Of a DNA stretch of 45,515 nt, positions 41,187 to 45,515 are shown piece after piece (within the stretch, counting starts at the first letter, position 1; the number at the start of each line of letters is the position of its first letter). Both the position numbers and the translations under genes were made by a program. The stretch covers positions 1 to 45,515 of the forward strand of contig JAEUIT010000070.1 of the NCBI GenBank assembly GCA_016795035.1, read 5' to 3'. Under the pieces are notes generated by a model. The model worked only from the letters and a program-made list of their open reading frames with translations. It had not been told where the DNA came from and did not search any database. Origin of the DNA: Phycisphaerae bacterium (GTDB taxonomy: Bacteria; Planctomycetota; Phycisphaerae; Phycisphaerales; SM1A02).

Positions 41187-42743
41187 GTGGCTACCATCGT
41201 CCCCGTGCGCCGCTTCGCCCTCCTCGCCACGCTCCTCGTTGCAAGCGTCGCGCTTCCATTGGTCGAGTCGACGGCGACCGCGGTCGCGCGCGCCTACGAC
41301 CCGCCGCTCGACGCAGCCGCGGCGGAAGCGCTCGAGCGCCAGATCGATCGCGCGCTCGAAGCGCACAAGTACGCCGAGGCGATCCCGCTCATGGAGCGCT
41401 ATCTCGCCGAGGTGCGCCTCAACCCGATCATGATCTACAACGTGGCGTGCTGCCACGCGAAGCTCGGCGACCGCGACGCGTCGGTCACGACGCTCCTCCG
41501 CGCGATCAAGGCGGGCTTCCGCGACTTCGACGCGATGGAGACCGATCCCGATCTTGAGTCGATCCGCGACCATCCGACCTACACCGCCATCCTCGAGGCG
41601 CGCGATCGCGTGCGCAAGCAGGAAGCCGACGCGACGCCGAGCGGCGCGACTCCCGGCGCCACCGCCCCCGGCGGGCCGATCGAGCCGAACGCGACGCTCA
41701 CCTGCCCGCAGCTCGAAGACTGGAAACAGCGTCACGGCGAGAAGGGCTACACGTTCGACGTCGATCCGAAGCGGCGGCTCTTCTTCGCGCTCGCGCTCGA
41801 AGACGAAAGCCGTCGCTCGGTGCGCGAACTGATCGAGCGCGAGGCCGATCACCTCTCCGCGTTTCTCTTCGGCGACACGCCGCCCTACGCGACGTTCATC
41901 GCGGTGCCGACCCCGAAGGACAGCAAGAAATACTTCGCCGACCCGACGACGACCGGCGTCTACGAGCACTCGACGCGCGCCCTCGTCTCGCGCGACATCG
42001 GCGAGAGCCTCCAGCATGAGTTCGTGCACCTCATGCACTACGGCCACATGGAGCGCCTGCGGCAGAAACATCCGATCTGGATCCAGGAAGGGCTCGCAAG
42101 CCTCTACGAGCGCTACGAGCTGAATCCCGACGGCACCGCGACCTTCCTTCCGAACACGCGACACAACCTCATCCGTCGGCAGGTCACCGGCGACACGAGC
42201 ATGCCGTGGAAGAAGCTCTTCTCGCTCTCCGCGAAGGAGTTCATGGACCGCAGCCAGACGCTCTATCCGCAGGTGCGCTCGATCTTCGAGTTCCTCGCCG
42301 ACCGCGGGAAGCTCCAGGACTTCTACACGACCTACACCAAGGGCTGGAAGGACGACTCGACGGGACAGGCCGCGATGGAGCGGATCTTCGGCCGACCCCT
42401 CGCCGAGGTCGAGCGCACGTGGAAGGACTGGGTGCGCGAGCGCGGCCCGCTCGACGACACCGTGACCTACGGCGACGCATCGCTCGGCATCTCGATCGCG
42501 GAGATCGCCGACGGCATCCGCATCCGCGACACGCAACCGCGCGGCGCGGCCCGGAGCGCCGGGCTCCGCATCGGCGACGTCATCGTGTCGGTCGACGGCA
42601 AGGCGACGCGCTCGCAGCGCGAACTCGCGCTCGCCCTCTCGAACAAGAAGGTCGGCGAGAACGTCGTCGTGCGATTCCGTCGCGGCGACGACTATCGCGA
42701 AGCGAACGTCACGCTGCGACCGCTCGCGCCGACGCTTCGCTGA
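41187..42743 (+). CDS. Secreted TPR, gluzincin-type peptidase and PDZ protein
   Basis: 518 residues from GTG 41187; GTG 41205 (V-RRFALLATLL) gives an equally good signal peptide and is the alternative. After the signal, residues about 45-130 hold TPR-like helices (EALERQIDRALEAHKYAEAI, then MIYNVACCHAKLGDRDAS). Next is a peptidase MA-like domain with the zinc motif HEFVH (about residue 277) and the downstream Glu in EGLASLYERYE, a gluzincin arrangement. The C-terminus (from about 435, SLGISIAEIADGIRIRDTQP) is a PDZ domain with the GIRIRDTQP and IGDVIVSVDGKATR patterns. Probably an envelope protease or processing enzyme; no neighbouring substrate is evident. Confidence 0.85.
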   Translation: MATIVPVRRFALLATLLVASVALPLVESTATAVARAYDPPLDAAAAEALERQIDRALEAHKYAEAIPLMERYLAEVRLNPIMIYNVACCHAKLGDRDASVTTLLRAIKAGFRDFDAMETDPDLESIRDHPTYTAILEARDRVRKQEADATPSGATPGATAPGGPIEPNATLTCPQLEDWKQRHGEKGYTFDVDPKRRLFFALALEDESRRSVRELIEREADHLSAFLFGDTPPYATFIAVPTPKDSKKYFADPTTTGVYEHSTRALVSRDIGESLQHEFVHLMHYGHMERLRQKHPIWIQEGLASLYERYELNPDGTATFLPNTRHNLIRRQVTGDTSMPWKKLFSLSAKEFMDRSQTLYPQVRSIFEFLADRGKLQDFYTTYTKGWKDDSTGQAAMERIFGRPLAEVERTWKDWVRERGPLDDTVTYGDASLGISIAEIADGIRIRDTQPRGAARSAGLRIGDVIVSVDGKATRSQRELALALSNKKVGENVVVRFRRGDDYREANVTLRPLAPTLR

Positions 42744-42804
42744 CGCGTTCCGCGCGTCTCCACCTCCTCCCCGGATTCCTCTACACTCGCGGCTGGCCTC
42801 GCTC

Positions 42805-43704
42805 ATGCCCGAGTCACAACGTCGATCTCGCCCCAACCGGCGTCCGCGGTTTGAATTTCGCGCGGCGTTCCTGCGCGGACTTGCCGTCCTCCTGCCGAGC
42901 CTCCTCACGCTGTGGCTTCTCGTCGCGGCGTACCAATTCGTCGCCCGCAACGTCGCCGAACCGATCAACAGCGTCGGCCGCGCCGCGCTCGCGTGGGCGA
43001 GTTCCGTCGCCGGCCCCGAGCGCGGCATCTTCGAGCCGACGCCCGCCGCGGTCGATGCCACGATGGCCGCGCAGGCTGACGCCCGTTCGCCCCTCACACG
43101 AAGCGAAGTCGTTGACGAGCTTCGAGCCCGCGAAGTCCGGCGCTGGTGGGATGCCCGCTGGTATCCCCGCTTCTTCGGCATCATCGTCGCGCTCGTCGGC
43201 GTCTATCTCGCGGGGCGACTCGTCGGCGGCTGGCTCGGCCGGCGCCTCCTCCGCGCCCTCGAAGGGGTGCTCGGAAAGGTCCCGCTGATCCGGCAGATCT
43301 ATCCCCAGATCAAGCAGATCGTCGGCTTCTTCCTCTCGGACGATGCGTCCGGCCCGGACGGTGCCGACACGCAGAAGATGAAGTTCAGCCGGGTCGTCCT
43401 GGTCGAATTCCCCCGAAAAGGCGTCTGGGCTGTCGGGCTGATGACCGGTTCCGCGATGCGGGCGATCGAAAACGAGTCCGGGGAAGCCCTGACCGTCTTC
43501 ATTCCCAGCTCGCCGACCCCGTTCACGGGCTGGACCGTCACGGTGCGACGCGACGAGGTGCACGAACTCCCTATCTCGATCGAGGAGGCGATCCGATATC
43601 TCGTCTCCGGTGGCGTGCTCGTGCCGCCTCACCAAGAAGGACCGCCGCGCGATCCCCTTCCGCCCACGGTCCGTACTCCCCCTTCCCCCTCGCCCGTTGC
43701 GTGA
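42805..43704 (+). CDS. DUF502 membrane protein
   Basis: 299 residues. Two to three helices: LRGLAVLLPSLLTLWLLVAA (about 24-43) and FFGIIVALVGVYLAGRLVGG (about 122-142). The region from KVPLIRQIYPQIKQIVGFFL through FSRVVLVEFPRKGVWAVGLM and EALTVFIPSSPTPFTGWTV is the conserved core of the DUF502 family (the IRQIY-x-x-xKQ and F-PTPNP-like blocks). A loop of about 50 residues sits between the helices, longer than usual. The C-terminus is Pro-rich. Function not known for the family. Located just before the hibernation/PTS genes on the same strand. Confidence 0.88.
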   Translation: MPESQRRSRPNRRPRFEFRAAFLRGLAVLLPSLLTLWLLVAAYQFVARNVAEPINSVGRAALAWASSVAGPERGIFEPTPAAVDATMAAQADARSPLTRSEVVDELRAREVRRWWDARWYPRFFGIIVALVGVYLAGRLVGGWLGRRLLRALEGVLGKVPLIRQIYPQIKQIVGFFLSDDASGPDGADTQKMKFSRVVLVEFPRKGVWAVGLMTGSAMRAIENESGEALTVFIPSSPTPFTGWTVTVRRDEVHELPISIEEAIRYLVSGGVLVPPHQEGPPRDPLPPTVRTPPSPSPVA

Positions 43705-43747
43705 ACCCGTCACCGAAGACCGGTTCACGTCACAATGAAAGGTTCGT

Positions 43748-44044
43748 ATGCAAACGGTCATCAGCGGCAAGCACTTCGTCGTCACCCCGGCCATCGAGGA
43801 GTACATCCGGAAGAAGGCAGAGCGGATCCGCAAGCACTTCGACCGGGTCCAGGCGATCTACGTTGTCTGTGAGCGCGAGCCCAACGGCTACCACGTCGAA
43901 GTCCGGACTGACGTCGAACACCACGACGACTTCGTGGCCAATGCCCGCGAAGAGGACCTCTACGCCTGCGTCGACGTCGCCGTCGATCGTGCCACGCGGC
44001 AAATCACCGATCACAAGGACCGCGTCCGCGACCACAAGAAGTGA
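43748..44044 (+). CDS. hpf: Ribosome hibernation promoting factor, short form
   Basis: 98 residues. It binds the 30S decoding region and helps inactive ribosomes dimerise or idle. The sequence MQTVISGKHFVVTPAIEEYI and KKAERIRKHFDRVQAIYVV match the HPF/RaiA beta-alpha-beta fold, and the later VDVAVDRATRQITDHKDRVR is the second helix with its basic face. The size is that of the short HPF lacking the C-terminal dimerisation domain. It lies upstream of an EIIA gene and HPr, as in the rpoN-hpf-ptsN group. Confidence 0.93.
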   Translation: MQTVISGKHFVVTPAIEEYIRKKAERIRKHFDRVQAIYVVCEREPNGYHVEVRTDVEHHDDFVANAREEDLYACVDVAVDRATRQITDHKDRVRDHKK

Positions 44045-44113
44045 GTTGCCGACCGACTCGCCGTTTGGGAATCTCGTCTCCCGCGCCGCCCCGTCTCCCC
44101 GTACCTGTCCACC

Positions 44114-44593
44114 ATGAAACTCCGCGACATCGTCGTCACGCAGGCCATCGTCCCCTCGCTCCTGTCCACCAAGCGCGACGACGCGATCCGTGAACTGGTC
44201 GACGCCCTCGTCAGTGCAGGCCGGATCGCGGCCGCCGATCGCGACACGTTCGTGAAGTCGATCATCGCCCGCGAGAATCGCGGCTCGACGGGCTTCGGCC
44301 ACGGCGTGGCGGTGCCGCACGCGAAGACCTCCTCGGTGAAGCAGATCGCGGTGGCCGTCGGCATCAGCCGTACGGGCGTCGAGTTCAATGCCCTCGACCG
44401 TCAGCCGGTGCACTCGATCTTCCTCCTGATCTCGCCGGAGACGCGCCCGGAAGCGCACCTCGACGCGATGGAGGCGATCTTCGGCAACCTGAGCCGCGAT
44501 CAATTCCGTCGTTTCCTGCGTCAAGCGCAGACCGTGGATGACATCGTCACGCTTCTCGACGAAGCGGACGCCCGCCAAGCGACCAGCCGCTGA
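44114..44593 (+). CDS. PTS EIIA domain protein, PtsN/fructose type
   Basis: 159 residues. The phosphoacceptor His69 lies in GHGVAVPHAKT, the pattern of EIIA-Fru/EIIA-Ntr. The start MKLRDIVVTQAIVPSLLS and helices (KRDDAIRELVDALVSAGRI) fit the family, as does the LLISPETRPEAHLDAMEAIF block. With HPF before it and HPr after it, a regulatory nitrogen-type PTS role is more likely than sugar uptake. No EIIBC component, enzyme I or rpoN is in the window. Spacing to neighbours is 69 bp and 21 bp, so one transcript is likely. Confidence 0.9.
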   Translation: MKLRDIVVTQAIVPSLLSTKRDDAIRELVDALVSAGRIAAADRDTFVKSIIARENRGSTGFGHGVAVPHAKTSSVKQIAVAVGISRTGVEFNALDRQPVHSIFLLISPETRPEAHLDAMEAIFGNLSRDQFRRFLRQAQTVDDIVTLLDEADARQATSR

Positions 44594-44614
44594 CCGCGAT
44601 CGGACTTTCTGCCA

Positions 44615-44890
44615 GTGCCGAAGGCGCGCGCGACCATCACGAACCGACTCGGGCTGCACGCGCGGCCCGCGATGGCATTCGTCGAGAAGGCGAGCGAATT
44701 CGACTCGGAGATCACGGTGCGGCGCGTCGACCAGGACGAGTGCGTCGACGGGAAGAGCATCATGCAGATGCTGATGCTCGCGGGGACCTGCGGCACGGAG
44801 ATCGAGCTGAGCGCCGAGGGAAGCGACGCGGACCGCGCGCTTGCGGTGCTGGTCGAGCTGGTGAAGGCGGGGTTCGGCGAAGACGAGTGA
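44615..44890 (+). CDS. ptsH: HPr-type phosphocarrier protein
   Basis: 91 residues from GTG 44615. His15 sits in NRLGLHARPAMAF, the active-site motif, and Ser48 in DGKSIMQMLML is at the site phosphorylated by HPr kinase in some phyla. The last helix (DADRALAVLVELVKAGFGE) is typical. It would pass phosphate between enzyme I and the EIIA encoded just upstream. HprK is not in the window, so regulation through Ser48 is open. Translation begins 21 bp after the EIIA stop. A repeat region follows the stop. Confidence 0.95.
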   Translation: MPKARATITNRLGLHARPAMAFVEKASEFDSEITVRRVDQDECVDGKSIMQMLMLAGTCGTEIELSAEGSDADRALAVLVELVKAGFGEDE

Positions 44891-44934
44891 GGGAGGAGGC
44901 GGGAAAATGGAGAGGGGAGACTGGAGAGGCGGGC

Positions 44935-45161
44935 GGGGTCAGTCCCGGGCGGGGTGATGCGTTCACGCCGGTCCTGCCCCCACCACCATCGCTTCGCGAT
45001 GGTCCCCCTCCCCCGACGACGTCGGGGGAGGATGCAAGTCGCTCGCTCCGCGTCGCGGGCGCCTTCCCTATCTGTCTCCGTGTCGGTCTCGGCTCTCTTC
45101 TGGCATCGGCTTTCTCGTCTCGTCTCGGATTCTGCGCTCTTCGATCTCTTCTCGTCTGACG
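44935..45161. repeat. 227-bp direct repeat, copy 1
   Basis: Copy 1 of a pair at an offset of 354 bp with no length difference that I can see. About ten single-base differences from copy 2 by eye. Inside are CCATCGC/GCGATGG and the palindrome CCTCCCCCGAC/GTCGGGGGAGG (45007-45031), then a GAGAC-family stretch. Contains CGTCGCGGGC at the site where copy 2 has CGTTGCAGGC. Confidence 0.9.
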
Positions 45162-45208
45162 TGGCGAGAGACGAGTGAGCGGACACCGCGAGGCGCGGCC
45201 TTCTTACT

Positions 45209-45232
45209 CCTCCCCCACGAACGTGGGGGAGG
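45209..45232. repeat. GGGGGAGG palindrome
   Basis: CCTCCCCCACG (45209-45219) and CGTGGGGGAGG (45222-45232) pair perfectly. The following GGTGGCATCGC...GCGATGACGGAGG is of the type seen in many Gram-negative genomes as a short intergenic palindromic repeat, which is known from memory only. Confidence 0.7.
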
Positions 45233-45288
45233 TGGCATCGCGCAGCGATGACGGAGGGGGCTGCAACGGAGAAAGTGGAGAGTCGCGC

Positions 45289-45515
45289 GGGGTCAGTCCC
45301 GGGCGGCATGATTCGTTCACGCCGGTCCTGCCCCCACCACCATCGCTTCGCGATGGTCCCCCTCCCCCGACGACGTCGGGGGAGGATGCAAGTCGCTCGC
45401 TCCGCGTTGCAGGCGCCTTCCCTATCTGTCTCCGTGTCGGTCTCGGCTCACTTCCGGCATCGGCTCTCTCGTCTCGTCTCGGATTCTGCGTTCTTGGATC
45501 TCTTCTCGTCTGACG
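45289..45515. repeat. 227-bp direct repeat, copy 2 (cut by window edge)
   Basis: Second copy of the repeat at 44935. The window ends at the same internal position as the end of the first copy, so the true end is unknown. Carries the octamer CGTTGCAG at 45405-45412. Confidence 0.9.

Larger units (their letters stand above)
2679..45412. repeat. Dispersed octamer CTGCAACG / CGTTGCAG
   Basis: About 28 exact copies by hand count, from 2679 to 45412 (starts include 2679, 2814, 4665, 7782, 11185, 11723, 12861, 14902, 17068, 18143, 19140, 21932, 23591, 24025, 26807, 30877, 35153, 36287, 36573, 37022, 37443, 38084, 39414, 40055, 40314, 40572, 45261, 45405). 12 read CTGCAACG and 16 read CGTTGCAG on the plus strand. 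Found in genes and in gaps. Several lie in a longer CTCCGCGTTGCAG or CTGCAACGCGGAG form. Confidence 0.65.
44891..45515. other. Gene-free repeat region at right edge
   Basis: 625 bp with no convincing gene; the ORFs are Pro/Ser/Arg-rich shadows that repeat with the DNA. It consists of two copies of a 227-bp direct repeat, with a palindrome-rich spacer between them, and it runs to the window edge, so more copies may follow. Confidence 0.75.

Overview
The window looks like a piece of a high-GC planctomycete chromosome. The best clues are a secreted protein with Cys-rich GACC-type units and a C-terminal dockerin-like pair (4108-5685), a GldF-GldG fusion operon with a DUF4340 partner, long operons with 4-bp ATGA overlaps, and few Shine-Dalgarno sites. 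The phylum assignment is inference from gene content and I cannot name a genus.

Layout. 1-2713: the left edge looks like an integron. There is a clear integron-type tyrosine recombinase (974-2452, minus), a gene-poor G-rich stretch with a candidate att site (391-539), and a secreted-protein gene that runs off the window (1-384, minus). It starts 6 nt after a GTTAGGC core, as cassette genes do. 2714-7131: a small lipoprotein, tRNA-Ser(CGA) with its terminator, an EamA-type membrane protein, the dockerin-like protein, and rpoZ with a stand-alone PPC decarboxylase. 7132-9676: a ClC channel coupled to rnpA and yidD. 9937-15163 (minus): ABC ATPase, ABC-2 permease/GldG fusion and DUF4340 protein. 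15490-18945: a PAS/GAF/REC regulator and an FG-GAP-like secreted protein. 19075-30030 (minus): one long operon with three SPFH-type membrane proteins, an ABC ATPase, a large ABC permease, a 737-residue unknown and an FAH-family enzyme. 30560-32644: ABC-2-like permease and an unknown membrane protein. 32743-41000: tyrS, transaldolase, small membrane proteins, cysteine desulfurase, TerB/DUF697 protein, purN and a hotdog thioesterase. 41187-44890: a TPR/gluzincin/PDZ protein, DUF502, then a ribosome-hibernation/PTS trio (HPF, EIIA, HPr). 44891-45515: repeats only.

Most unusual are the non-coding signals. Many gaps between operons hold a large imperfect hairpin whose arms are runs of degenerate 7-bp units (GGATTCA, GGAGTCA, GGGTTCA, GGATCAA types); several carry a similar loop and end in a small GC palindrome touching the next gene. 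A second family built on GAGAC units lies at 9739-9906 and 44935-45515. Separately, the octamer CTGCAACG/CGTTGCAG occurs about 28 times by hand count, in genes and gaps, on both strands and in all reading frames. In a 227-bp direct repeat at the right end, one copy has the octamer where the other has CGTCGCGG.

Most functional calls rest on motifs read by eye; no database search was possible.
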